A stretch of 64,000 nt of DNA from Canna indica (lineage: Eukaryota; Streptophyta; Magnoliopsida; Zingiberales; Cannaceae): positions 82,733,501 to 82,797,500 of the forward strand of contig CP136890.1 in the NCBI GenBank assembly GCA_034359265.1, read 5' to 3'. The notes beneath the pieces are model-generated. The model was not told where the DNA came from. It saw nothing but the letters and a program-made list of their open reading frames with translations, and did no database searches. Positions 34,230 through 45,699 of this stretch are shown piece after piece; positions within the stretch are counted from its first letter, which is position 1; each line of letters opens with the position of its first letter. A program made the translations under genes and the position numbers.

Positions 34230-34740
34230 CTCACACACTCTCATAATATTTCGTCCGTGGTTATAACATAACATCTATGATGATAACATCTCGTTCATTC
34301 TCACAACATCTCATATATACGTGGTTATAACATTCCGCTCATAATTATCACATCTCGTCCATTCTAAGAACAACTCATCTACTCTCACAACATCTCATCC
34401 ACAACATCTCGTCCATTACATCCCGAACAACTCGCCCCTCATAATATTTTGCCCATGATTATAATATCTCGTCCATTCTCAAAACAACCCACCCACTCTC
34501 ATAATATCATGTTTGTGGTTATAACATTTCGTTCACTCTCACAATATCTCATTTGTGGTTATAACATTTCATTTACTCTCATAACATCTCGTCCACAACA
34601 TCCCGTCCCTATTATTGCATACATCCCACTCTCACAACAAGCAGTTGCATCTAGAACATTCTACCCCTCTATAACATTTCGTCCATTATATCTCGCACAG
34701 ATCTAATTTTCCAACATTTCACAAATATAATCCAACCTCA
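34230..34740. repeat. Degenerate minisatellite (ACATCTCGTCC / ACTCTCACA words)
   Basis: About 20 irregular copies of the words ATAACATCTCGTCCA and CACTCTCACAACATCTC alternate over 500 bp. The 85-residue frame within it is a by-product. Confidence 0.7.
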
Positions 34741-36600
34741 TTCTGAGATGTAGAATCTAAACTGAAGCTAAAGAAAGAATTAATTCCCTCGCCCGAGCAC
34801 TGAACGTTCACTTCATGAGACAACGACACATACTACAAAAAGGGCAAAAGACGACATTGGGTCAGCACGAGCGATGAAATACAATAATGATTGGAACATA
34901 AGTTGAGGAGAAAGTAGCTCCGGAACTTGAATGCATGTTGAGGAGATCAATGCAGATTCAGAACGACTGTTTCAGAACCTTTGGAATATAATTTTTTTTT
35001 TAATTTTCAGACAAAATTGATGCTTTTTACCTTTAATTAAGATTTCAAGGTTTTAAAAACGAGTTCTAAGAATATTTTGGTCCAAAATGATAAAATATAA
35101 TCATTTTTTAAAACTTTTATATAGGGATCAATTTTTAAAATCTTTGTCCCAAAAGGATCTCTCATCTTGATTTTCTCTTTATAATTAATTTCCCCTTGAC
35201 ATTACATAGTATTAACAAATAAATAGTGTGAAATCACTTTAATTAATCCCTAAAACCATTTCAAATTGGTGCAATTAGGCATGTTTTTCATTTCGAACCT
35301 AAACCTAAGTACCTAACCCATCTTTTGGGTCGATCCTGCCTGAGCCAATAATTGATTAATTACAATAGCTACTTAATTAATATTCAACTCTTTAAACTTT
35401 GTCCTCCTCCCTTCAATACCAATATTGTTCAAAGCACAACATATAAGACTAGCATCTCAAGACCTTTTCCCACTTGTTTACCAAATATGTTGCCATGTTT
35501 GGTTGACCCTTCAAACTGTTCTTCATCATGCAATTGCAAAGTCAGTCCATGACAAAGTCCACCACCAGCTTTGACCACCCCTTCCCCTACAATATTTGAA
35601 TATCTTCTGCCAGTTTCCACCACCGATAGTCTTTCTTAATACCCCTCAACGAGGGTTGAGCATGAACTTTCCGCGTATGAAAATAATAAAATTATATAAA
35701 TTATAAAATTTATTTTAATTATTAAAAGTATTATAAAATAAAAAAATATAAATCAAATATAAAATCATAAATAAAAAATTAAAAGAAAAAAATAACTTAC
35801 TCGTAAATAATTGTAAGAATTAAATATTTCAACATGAAATTATCAATAATGTGTCAATATTTATACACAATATATGATTGAAATAAAAATATAATTCAAA
35901 TTTTTATTTAGTAAAAATATGTATTATAATATTTCAGAGAATTAGAAAAATATAGAAAGAAAAATGTTTGAGATGTAAAAATTAAAATATTATTTGGACT
36001 AACGGTTAATTGGGACTCAAAAATTGAAATCAAAATCAAAATTAAAAATTAAAAATTAAAAATTAAAAATATAAAAATTGAATATGAAATTGTTGAATCG
36101 ATTAACCAAAAAATTCGATTAGACTTCGAACAGATATTCCGATTAACCAAAATTTTAAACTTTTTTACTTACCCCTAATACAAATGTCATCGAGATGGGA
36201 TTCGATGGAATTGAGTCGAATTGGTTGCTTCAATAAATAATTAATTCTAAATTTAATTCAGTTTTCTCATAAATTCATATCAATAAAAGCTACATCAAAT
36301 AGCTCAGTTTGTATTCCTCGTAATTATTTTTATCAAATTTGAACCTATTGAATTAGATAGGTTCAAAATTGACGACTTAAGTGATTCAAATTCACGAGAT
36401 TCTTTCAATTGACCAGTATAGAAAGAATCATTGTAACCAACCTTGCATCCTAATTTGTGTATCCCTAAACTTTAAATACGGTATACACATCACAATAAGC
36501 GTTATCATTATTTAAATTTCACCTTTTTTTTTCTTTTTCTTTTTTTTAATTTCACCCTTTTTTGTCATACAACTTTTAACTTACATTAGCCTCTTAATTA
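34741..36600. other. AT-rich intergenic DNA upstream of the DUF868 gene
   Basis: No gene recognised. The part 35996-36179, ending CTTACCCCTA and containing GATTAACCAAA words, looks like a decayed relative of the MITE at 30572, but its left end and target duplication could not be fixed. A short AAAATT array is at about 36038-36070. Confidence 0.45.
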
Positions 36601-36614
36601 TTAGCTGTTTATCT

Positions 36615-36642
36615 ATTATTATTATTATTATTATTATAAAAG
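36615..36642 (+). promoter_or_regulatory. (ATT)n tract and TATA box before the DUF868 gene
   Basis: Seven ATT units run into TATAAAAG at 36635-36642, 211 bp before the ATG. A telo-box, AAACCCTAAA, lies at 36786-36795, presumably in the 5' UTR. Confidence 0.55.
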
Positions 36643-36852
36643 ACACGGAAAGAATAGACCGAAAGTCCACCGGGGCCCACTTGGTCTTCGCCTCTGTATA
36701 GACTTGTATATAACTACAAATAAGCGCAGATGTAGGAAGACGATCGAACAACGACTCTCCACTCCCTCTTCTTCCTTCTCCACCAAAACCCTAAATTATT
36801 TTCATATTCGGTCCTGTTACGAAACCAAAGAATTTGGAACCCGGAAGAGAGG

Positions 36853-37977
36853 ATGGCTTTCGGAATCCGGACCTGCTTCGGCGGTGGCAGTGTCACAGCG
36901 CCGCTGCCATCGACCGCCGCTGGGCCTAGCCTTACGACATCGATCCACGATACCCGCCTCGGCCCCGCCGCTCTCACCTGGTCCGGCGCCGCCCTCGGCC
37001 TCGCCCTTCGCGCTGAAATCAACCTCTCTGCGGGCGACGATGACGACGACGCGGAGTCCGTCCGGTTTCGTGTCCGGCCGTGGCTCCTCTGGAAGCGGCG
37101 GGGGTCGCGCCGGTTCCGCCTCAGCGGTCAACCCCGCCACCGCTGCGTCACCTTCGCGTGGGACCTGTCGCGCGCGAGCTTCGCGCCAGGAGGCGGAGGC
37201 CCCGAGCCAGTGTCCGGGTTTTTCGTCGCTGTCGTTGTCGATGGCGATATGCTACTTGTCGCTGGCGACCTCGTCGAGGAGGCGTACAAGAAGACGCGAG
37301 CGCGACGGCAAAGAGCCCCCTTCTCGAACCCGGCTCCGGCCTCGAGACGGGAGCACGTCGTTCTGGCGGACCCCGGCGGCTGCGGATCGTACCGCACACT
37401 GGCGCGGTGCGGGGGGAGAGACCGGGAGATCTCGATCGACCTAGGCACGAAGGAGAGCGGTCGGGAGTCAGGGATGTCGGTGGCCGTCGACAGAAAGAGT
37501 ATCCTCCGCGTGCGCCGCATGCGATGGAAGTTCCGGGGGAGCGAGAAGGTAGAGATCGAGGGCGGCGCGCACATACAGGTCTCGTGGGACCTCAACGACT
37601 GGCTCTTCCATCACAAGGCCCAGAACGTATCCGGCGGAAGCACCAATGCGGAGAAGGGGCGTGCCGTTTTCGTGTTCCGCTTCGAGGAGGAGGAAGAAGA
37701 AGACACTTGCAAGCTCGAGGGCCACGCCGGCGACGGCGTGTACAAATCCATGGACTTTAGGGCGCATTCCGGCGGGAATACGAGGAATTGGAGCGAGAGC
37801 AGTGGCAATGGAGGTCGAAAAAGGAGAAGCCTTTTGAAGACGAGCTCATGCTCATCGTCCACCTCATCGATGTCGTCGGCAAGCAGCTCGACGGTGATGG
37901 AGTGGGAGAGCCACGAGGAGATGGAGCTGCAAAGGCCGGATGGCTTCACTCTGCTCGTGTACATCCTGAAGAGTTAG
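36853..37977 (+). CDS. DUF868 family protein, intronless
   Basis: 374 residues, close to the usual family size. Family landmarks in order: CVTFAWDLSRASF (98-110), EPVSGFFVAVVVDGDMLLVAGDL (118-140), an ISIDL strand (193-197), SILRVRRMRWKFRGSEKVEI (216-235), IQVSWDLNDWLF (241-252), AVFVFRF (271-277), a Ser-rich stretch (331-347) and the closing WES...QRPDGFTLLVYILK (351-373). The ATG is the first in this frame and has a good context (GAGGATGGC). No signal peptide or membrane segment is seen. DUF868 proteins are plant-specific and of unknown biochemical function, so none is assigned. The coding region is very GC-rich, producing long false frames on both strands. No intron signal is present. Confidence 0.93.
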   Translation: MAFGIRTCFGGGSVTAPLPSTAAGPSLTTSIHDTRLGPAALTWSGAALGLALRAEINLSAGDDDDDAESVRFRVRPWLLWKRRGSRRFRLSGQPRHRCVTFAWDLSRASFAPGGGGPEPVSGFFVAVVVDGDMLLVAGDLVEEAYKKTRARRQRAPFSNPAPASRREHVVLADPGGCGSYRTLARCGGRDREISIDLGTKESGRESGMSVAVDRKSILRVRRMRWKFRGSEKVEIEGGAHIQVSWDLNDWLFHHKAQNVSGGSTNAEKGRAVFVFRFEEEEEEDTCKLEGHAGDGVYKSMDFRAHSGGNTRNWSESSGNGGRKRRSLLKTSSCSSSTSSMSSASSSTVMEWESHEEMELQRPDGFTLLVYILKS

Positions 37978-38787
37978 TAGATGATTACTTGGAATAATTG
38001 CTCGCCGATGATGATCATCTCTCTTCTTCTCTATTAATTTCAGTCTCTGTAATTTTTTTGCATGGAACCAGACAGTTGAATAAATTAAGTAGCAGCAGAA
38101 TTTTTTTATGAATAAGAAAATTAAATTAGTCTAGACCAGTAGATTAATGCTGAGATTTGTCCTTGTGCCTGAAAAGCCATGGAGTCTTCGATTATTAGTT
38201 GTACAGAAAGCTGGTTAAAAAAAAAAAGTTGTACAGAAAGTTAATGTCATATTGCTTAATTTAACCATAGTAAATATTACGTACAAGTGATAGAAAATGG
38301 CAACAGAGAAGTAAAGCTGACGGAGAAGGACAATTAGGAATAGTAATTAATCTTTGTGAGTGTTCTCTGTTCTTCATGGAATGGAAAAAATGCATGCAAT
38401 TAGTCAGTGTGCATGAGGAGGTCCGTCAGGAGACACTCCATGTGAGGCGAGAGGGAAGCCTTGGCGTACATTTGTTTTTCTCCATACATAAGTATATATT
38501 TCTTCTTCGTCTTCGTCTATCCCCATCATTAGGTCGATAAAAGGCTAAAGTTTTTGTCAAGTAGTAGTGTAGAGTCCCTCATTAGGTGGGAAGGATTGGA
38601 TTGGTAGATTTAATGTCGTTTTCGTCCCCAATAGGATCTGGGCTGGGGCGTGTTTTGTATCTTTCGTTCTACGGTCTGCCTACTTAGCAAATGCTGTTCA
38701 TGATATAGCATCTGACACTGGCACAACAATATATGGTTAGATTACTGTGCAGATATATGGAGCAAAGATTCCAATTTAGGGGCGGGG
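37978..38787. other. 3' flank of the DUF868 gene
   Basis: Probable 3' UTR at first (AATAAATT near 38080-38090); a short duplication AGTTGTACAGAAAG occurs at 38199 and 38228. No gene recognised. Confidence 0.5.
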
Positions 38788-39290
38788 TAGGAGTGAAAAT
38801 AGTTTAGGCGCGGGCTGTGACCTGACTTATATTTGGCCTGTATTTGGCTTAGTTTGACCTAATCTATTTAAAAAAAATCAGATCAAAACTTTGAAATAAA
38901 TTTATTTTTCTTATCAGGTCAGATACATGCTCAATTTAAAATTTATTGAGTTTAATAGACCGGCCTGAGTCTATTAAGATGGTGTATATATAATTATATA
39001 AAATATAAAATATTATTTTATTACGTATTTATATTAAAATTATTTTAATATAATAATTAATATTATTTTAATATAATAATTAATATTATTTTAATTTAAT
39101 AAAACACATGTCATAGGTCATGTTAAGTCAAAATTTTATATTGAAAGCAGACTTCGTTAATAGATCATAGGCCAGGCCAAGCTAATTAATGAATAAGTCA
39201 TATTCAGACCAAAATTTAAGTCTATAACAAATCATAGGCCAAACTCAGATTAATTTTCTATCATATAAATTTAATCTGTTTCCACCCCTA
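38788..39290. mobile_element. hAT-like MITE (503 bp), target site unclear
   Basis: Left TAGGAGTGAAAAT, right TTTCCACCCCTA; flanks GGGCGGGG and AACAGGGG agree at only 5 of 8, so the superfamily rests on the termini and on resemblance to the neighbouring MITEs. Confidence 0.6.
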
Positions 39291-39637
39291 AACAGGGGGA
39301 GGTTGGGCATTGACAACCATTAGGTACATTTACTCATTTTTTTAATATGCCGGCATGTGCATATTACTTATTGTTAAGTATAATTTTTGTTTTCAGCGTG
39401 CAGTGTTATTCACACTACGGGTGATATTCAGTGTTTTTTATTTTTTTTTTAAAAAATCATGCATTCCATTCAAATATTAACTAAAGATTACAACAACAAA
39501 AAAGTAAGAAGAAGATCGAAGCATCAATCACGCTAAGACCTCAAAAAAGACTGAATATTGTAGAGTACAATTAGTTTGAACTACTTAAATAAGAATTAAA
39601 ATAAGATGCTAGTAGTTAAAGAACATATGGACCTCTC
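39291..39637. other. Intergenic DNA with a T/A run
   Basis: Contains a T-rich run at about 39436-39460 and no recognisable gene. Confidence 0.4.
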
Positions 39638-40868
39638 CGTTGGGGTATCCCTCCAATTTGGTGGAAGTATCATACTTATTTTTATTGGGCTTTAATAGGC
39701 CCAAGACCCACATTTGGTAGGATTTTATTTCATTTAAAATGAGCAACCAAAATAGAGGGGATTAGATTGGAAAGAAAATTGTGGCAGCCACCAAAAAGGG
39801 AGTATATTTAGAGCAGATTTCCTATGCGACTAGAGCGTGATCAAACCTTCGATTGGAATGTCAAATCAACTTCGATCGGGATGAAATTTTGACAATGATT
39901 TCTACACTTGTGATACTGAATTCTGAACGGTCAGATTTTCATTTTGAGCTCTATAAATTTTGTTTTGGCTGAGTTTATAATCCATCTTTCTTGGGTGATG
40001 AATATTTTTTGATTTGGCGATCCAAGAGATCGTTGTCTCTTGAGTTGGTTGATCCAAGGGCTTGTAGTTGATGAAAAATAGTGTGTAATCTCCATTGATA
40101 GTGGAAAATTGCTTTGGACTCGGTCCCATCATTTTTCACCACATCGGGGTTTTTCACGTAAAAATTTTTGGTGTCGTTTTCTGATTGTTAATTTATTTGC
40201 TTGATTCCTATCTTGATTGCACTAGTAGGGAAGGAAGATAATTGCTACATTATTACTTATTTAAGCACCCATTTCCCAACAAGTAGTATTGGAGCCTCGG
40301 GTTGGAGGAGTTTGAGATTTTTTTGGTGTTTTCAAGATGGAGTCTACGGGTTCTATGTTTAAGTTAAATGCAACCAACTACTATATTTGGAAGTTTCGTA
40401 TGGAGGATCTTCTGTTTTGCAGGGACTTGTGTGATCCTATTGAAGGAGACCCAGCTATACCAAAAGATAAGGATGACAAGGCTTGAGAATGCATAAATCG
40501 GAAGACTATTAGATTGGTTAGGCAGTGGATAGATAATAGTGTTTATCATCATGTTGCTTAGGAGACAAATGCGAAAGCTTTATGGGATAAGCTAGATAAT
40601 CTCTAACCGAGGAAGACACCGTAAAATAAGGCTTAATTTTCTAGTGAAGAGGCTTGTTCATCTTCGTTATAAAGATGGAGGTCAGATGGCCGAGTACATG
40701 AGTGATTTCTAGGACATTGTTAATCAATTGACGAACCTGGAGATAATATTACCTGATTAGTTACGGTCTTGTCTACTTTTGGGGACTCTACCGAATAATT
40801 GGGATACACTTGTGGTAGCATTGAGTAACTCCGCACCCAATGGTAGCATTGATACACTCAGATATACA
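39638..40868 (+). mobile_element. 5' fragment of a Copia element (E), related to Copia B
   Basis: LTR 39638-40281 (begins CGTTGGGG for expected TGTTGGGG, ends CCCAACA), then a mutated primer site TAGTATTGGAGCC at 40284-40296. Gag starts at 40337 (MFKLNATNYYIWKFRMEDLL) with several stops and ends at the motif LSNSAPNG, equivalent to LTNSAPNG in Copia B. Everything downstream is missing, replaced by CACTA sequence. Confidence 0.78.
40337..40868 (+). pseudogene. Copia E gag fragment
   Basis: UBN2-type Gag beginning MESTGSMFKLNATNYYIWKF, then NAKALWDKLDNL after two stops; at least six stops in the first 130 codons and a frameshift near 40620. The end (VALSNSAPNGSIDTL) is in yet another frame. 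It is equivalent to the first two thirds of the Copia B Gag. Truncation at about 40868 removes the zinc knuckle and all of pol. No product is expected. Confidence 0.75.
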
Positions 40869-41245
40869 TCAAAATAATTATACCTATGTTTATAATTATC
40901 CACAATCACATAAAAAATATTCAAATTCAAAACTATCGTATCAATATCCAAACAAAACAAGTCAATCAAGTAGTATCCAAATAACAAAGTCAATATCCAA
41001 ACAAAATAATAAACCTCACGACGATGGTGGATGAAGGTCTAGATCATAATATGGCGGGGTCTGGAGTGCTTGGGTGTACACTGGCGTGGACTGGCTCGAG
41101 GACGATGGATCTGATGATGCAGAAGGGATGCCTACTTCGATATGAACTTAGATGTTGCATAACATAGCATGCATCTCTGCCATTATCTGACTCTAACGCT
41201 CCATCATCTCACTTTGACGCGCGATTGTCTCCTTCAATGTCTTTA

Positions 41246-41900
41246 TCATGCTGCTCTGATCATAATTAGTCCAACAGATGGACGATCGCTCACCCCGCTG
41301 ATATTACAATCAGCCTTGATGTTCAGGAGTTGTGTCATTGTCAAAAATCTAGTGTATTTAGGATAATTCTCATACAAAGGTTCATCGCCAGCTTTCAACA
41401 TCTCGTAAAATTCTGTGACTTTTTTATTCGGCAATTCAATCTCTACCGCTGGTTGTACTTCTGATGGCAATTCTGTGACATCAACACATATAGTATCTGG
41501 TTGCACTGACGTCTCAGTAACTAGCTTATGGACATTATCATTCAGTTAGAATTGACCCCCCAAGACTATCAAGTATCATAGTTCTATACGGATTAGATGG
41601 ACATGATAAAGAAACACCATGTGTCTGAATGAAAGGATTGCTCGACGTCCTGACTTCACGTGACTCATCGTGACAAGTCCATATAAAATATCTTAGTGCA
41701 AATCCTTTGCTATACAGATGTAGAGTGACAGTTTCTCGATCAAAAAATTGTGCATTCAAGCAAATACGACACAAGCAAATTTTATCACCGATGCTAACGA
41801 ATTTTTGATTCGAATAGGTGAAATTTAGGAAGTAAGTTACGCATAATCGAAACTCATTCGTTAAAGCTCAACGATCAAGATGTCGGTACATCCAACTTCG
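41246..41900 (-). pseudogene. CACTA transposase-associated domain remnant
   Basis: Minus-strand frame 41774-41538 reads CRICLNAQFFDRETVTLHLYSKGFALRYFIWTCHDE in pieces, matching the Transpos_assoc pattern (a cysteine pair, then V..HL...GF...Y..W..H.E). The next frame, 41506-41246, has NKKVTEFYEMLKAGDEPLYENYPKYTRF, the acidic FY.LL...PLY stretch that follows it in CACTA transposases. The two frames are separated by a stop and probably by a decayed intron. The transposase core is absent. Confidence 0.75.
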
Positions 41901-42999
41901 ATCGCCCAACATGATTCTGTCAATCAATGACATTTTTTTTAGTTAATGCCTTTAGGTGAGATGGTCCTATTCCATTCGGGATTCATGTTATTCATATTGC
42001 ACTAAGTATTTCTTTTAACCGCTAATATCATTCTAAATTTCGACAATATCTCTATACAGTTCTCTGAATACACATATCATCTGGGCGCGTATCGAAGAAC
42101 AAGAGAGACACAATAGCCAAAATTTAAGAATTAATGTGTTAATAGTTAGAAGAAAAAACTAAGTGCAATACAAATAACTATATTCCCAAATTTTCTAATC
42201 AGAGACAATTCAAGGGTTGTACGTCGTATAAAAGATCATCTACTTCTTTTACACGAACATACAACCCCTGAACGAATCTAAGGTTTTGCTAAATCATATC
42301 CGACTCGTCGATGCGTACGTGAAACACATCAACTCGTCGAATGGATGATTATTTTCTAAATGTTTTGATGCCTATTCGAGTTCATAGTGGACGATTCCGG
42401 CACGAGTCCAAAGTGGACGATTCCGACGCGAGTCCAAAGTGGACAATTCCGGTGCGAGTCCGAAGTGGACGATTCTAATTAATCTAAACCTAAAGATTAA
42501 CAATAAAATTAATCTAAATTAATGTAATTTAAATTAATCTAAAGATTAACATTAATCTAAATTAATCTAATCTAATTTAAACATCTAAATTAACCTAAAC
42601 ATTTAATTAATCTAAACATCTAAGATTTAATTAATCTAAACATGTAAATTTACCATAAAAATATTTAATTAATCTAGAATTAGAATTTAATTTAAAAAAT
42701 AGGGTTTTAAAAAACTCTATTTTCGGCGCCAGAGTCCAGTGTTCGACATATGTTGAACATTGGACATTAATGCTCCGACCGCCGGACGAAACCCTAAACC
42801 TAGGGTTTCGATCGATTCTACAATAAATAGAGAGGGGGCGAATTACCTGGAGCGGGTGATGACGGCGGGCGGCGGCAGGCGGCGGCGGCAGGCGGCGGCG
42901 GCGAGTGGCGTTGATGGACAACGACAACGGCGGGCAGGCAGAGATCGGCGGCGGCAGAAGAAAGGAAGAAGAAGGAGGAAGGGGCGGGCGCGATCAGTC

Positions 43000-43349
43000 G
43001 AATTAAATAAACTTATCAGCAATGGCTCACTCATCCGTTAGAAAGCCGTTGCTAATAAGTAACATCATCAGTAACAGCTCACTCGTCCGTTAGAATGCCG
43101 TTGCTAATAAATATTTTATTTTCGCGCCGCGAGCACGCGATTGGTTAAAGAGTGACGATGTCGTAGCCGTAACTAAGCCGTTGCTAATGTGATAATACAT
43201 CTGCAACGACTCGAGCGGTCGTAATAAAGCCGTTGCAGATATATCACATCTACAACGGCCCAAGCGGCCGTAAGAACGTCGTTAGAAATTGCAACAGCTT
43301 GCACGACCGTTGCTGATAGTCGTTGCTGATCATCACATTTTTAGTAGTG
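43000..43349 (-). repeat. CACTA terminus and subterminal repeats
   Basis: Words CCGTTGCTAATAA, CGTTGCTGAT and CCGTTGCAGATAT occur repeatedly in both orientations; a block AACNNCTCACTCNTCCGTTAGAA is directly repeated at about 43021 and 43075. Such subterminal motifs are the known transposase-binding region in this superfamily. Confidence 0.78.
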
Positions 43350-43352
43350 ACA

Positions 43353-45690
43353 TAAATCAGACCTGAACATTTAGTAACATCTCAAGGATTTTAAAAATAA
43401 ATATTTATTTTCAAATAAACCCTAGACCACCAACTCAACAAATAGCAAATGTTCAAATCGGTTACAAAAGTTTAACTACTAAACAAGACACCTCAAGTAA
43501 TAAAAGTGCGGAAACAAATAAACTGAGTCGACATGACTCAACAACTCAAAAGAACAAAAATGACTTGAGTATCCCCCTCAACCACGACATGTCACGAGAT
43601 CTGTTGCCCTGCCGCCACCAGTCGCGCTACTGCAGCCCAGTGCCTATCTGATCTAGCTCAGGTACTACAAAATAACAAATATGAGGGGTAAGTCCAACTG
43701 AAACTTAGTGAGTAGACCAGTCCTCAATTTTCACCACATCATCATCATCATCAAGCAATAATCAAACACATACAAGTAAGCATAAGAACATAAAGCATAA
43801 TTTTATTTCTGAGCATTTATTTTTGCAACGCTATCATCTTCGTCAACATATAGCAACCTGCAAGAAAATGCCACAACATATAATATGCTAAATGCAATAA
43901 TCTAAATGCTCAATCGGACCCGTCGGCCCTCATCGCCACATAGGGTAGGTAGTCGGTGCAGCCTCCGATCTACCACCCAGCCAGTGTCGTCTCTTTGGGG
44001 TATGCTCTTCCCTCACTGATACTGCTATTTCGATCCGTCTCTTTGGGGCATACGTTCTCCTCACTGGTCGGGTCTTCGGACTGTCTGTTGGGGGTATGAA
44101 CTCCCCTCACCAGCCGGACTTCCGGAATACGACCAACACTATCTCTTTGGGGCATACCCTCCCCTCACCAATCAGGCATCCGGGAAATGCAACAATCCCA
44201 CCACAACATCACACACACAGGTACATATATAAATGAGCATAAACATGAGGTGCACGATAGGTAAACAAAGACATGTCTAGGGCATACCTTCACCTCCGCC
44301 TCCTCCCTTCATCCACCACAATCACACACAATTATATAATAATGAAAATAACACTAAATCCATAACATCACAACATGCACAAAAAGTATGAAATTATAGC
44401 ATAGTGCGTTTAAAAGCATAGGATAAGAGCATGAAAGCATGCATAGCAAACCCTAGGAATAAGACATCACCCCTTAACGATCTTACATAATTTAATCCGC
44501 CCTTAAGGACCCTAGCCGAATGCCCTAGGGTTGGCCTACCTTCCTCACCCGAGTGTCCTAAGGGCAAGGAAGGTTCGGCCCCCTTAGGTGTCCTTAGGGT
44601 CGGCCCTCCCAAAAGTTAAACCGGGGTCCTAGCATCTCTAGGTGTCCCTAGGTTTCCAATTGTTTAAGTGTAGGATCCTACATTGATTCTACCCTTAGGA
44701 AAAAGTTCACATACCCTATAGTGTGTCTCATAGGTGTGAGAAATAGATTGAACCCCTAAAAATCTCATCTTTTGGGTGACTGGCCACCCTAGGATTCCTA
44801 AAGTGCCCTACAAGGGGGCGGCACACCCTAAACACTCTCCTTCTTCCCCCCTTTCATCAAGATATGAAACAAGCACCAAGAACCCTCAACAAACATCAAG
44901 AAACCTCAAAGAATTCATCAAGAACTGAAGAAGAAATGGGGCAGCACAATAGGGTAAGGGACAGCCAATCGCCCAAAAATCAATCTGATGGAATCGATAC
45001 GATCATTGTAAAACTCTCAACGCGATTAACCAATTCGATTCACGAAAAAAACCAACGGAAAACGACAAGAACCCCATGACATAGGGGCGGCATGGCTGAT
45101 GAAGAAAAGAGGAAGAAGGCTAATCCACTCATCTTTTTTGGAGAAATAGGGAAGGAAGAAGAAGTTAAGGATCTTCCTATGTTGAACGTCAACAATCTTG
45201 CAAAATTCGGCACCGGAACTCCTCCTCCTCTCGTCGACGCCTCTCTCTCCTCCTCTCTAAGCCTCGGGTGGCGTGTGGCAAAAAATCCTGGCCACACACC
45301 CTAGGTTCTAATTTATAGACTCCTGTTTGGTCCAAAATTTAAATGACCAAAATGCCCTCACTTAAGTTATCCGACTAAACTAGCCCTTATCTAACCCTTT
45401 CTAACTCCGATTCGAGTTTCGATTGAACCACTAAATTCGTATCGAGACCCACTATCATCCTAGCATGCTAAATCACAAAAATAAAATAAATATATTTTTC
45501 TTATTTTTTCATATAATAATCTTACCCAAATTAAATTCCGTGACTCTACGCTAATCCGCGCTAACTCGGGCCCACGGTCCCTTGCTAAGGAATAAAATAT
45601 TATTTTAGTATTTTAAGCATAACATTTTTGTTTAAATGTATAACCTATTACATGTACTCCTTTTGACATCATCGTCATCTCATATCACAC
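43353..45690 (-). repeat. Gypsy (chromovirus-like) LTR sequence, boundaries not fixed
   Basis: No coding motif over 2.3 kb. It contains a block of four 45-60 bp imperfect tandem repeats (CTCTTTGGGGCATAC...CCCTCAC) at 43988-44180 and promoter-like AT-rich parts, similar in layout to large chromovirus LTRs. The CACTA terminus cuts its left side and Copia D follows on the right. Short frames at 44864-45304 are not genes. Confidence 0.5.
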
Positions 45691-45699
45691 ATCGATCAA

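Larger units (their letters stand above)
40870..43349 (-). mobile_element. CACTA (En/Spm) transposon, one end only
   Basis: The minus strand begins at 43349 with CACTACTAAAAATGTGATGA, a CACTA terminus. It is followed by subterminal copies of GTTGCTAAT / CCGTTGC words (43000-43330), a GC-rich segment, and transposase-associated coding remnants at about 41900-41246. The TNP2-type catalytic domain and the other terminus are missing; the break is at about 40870, where the Copia E Gag ends. Confidence 0.8.

Noticed and set aside
34823..34850. CACTA terminus at CATACTACAAAAAGGG
   Set aside because: The first bases do not read CACTA, and no subterminal repeats or partner end follow.
36704..37767. 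Long frames of 246, 226, 155 and 107 codons around the DUF868 gene
   Set aside because: They overlap the gene in other frames or on the other strand and arise from its GC-rich codons; none shows a family motif.
45692..45699. A 5' LTR for Copia D upstream of 45700
   Set aside because: No match to the 3' LTR (55204-55401) was found to the left, so the element is treated as 5'-truncated.
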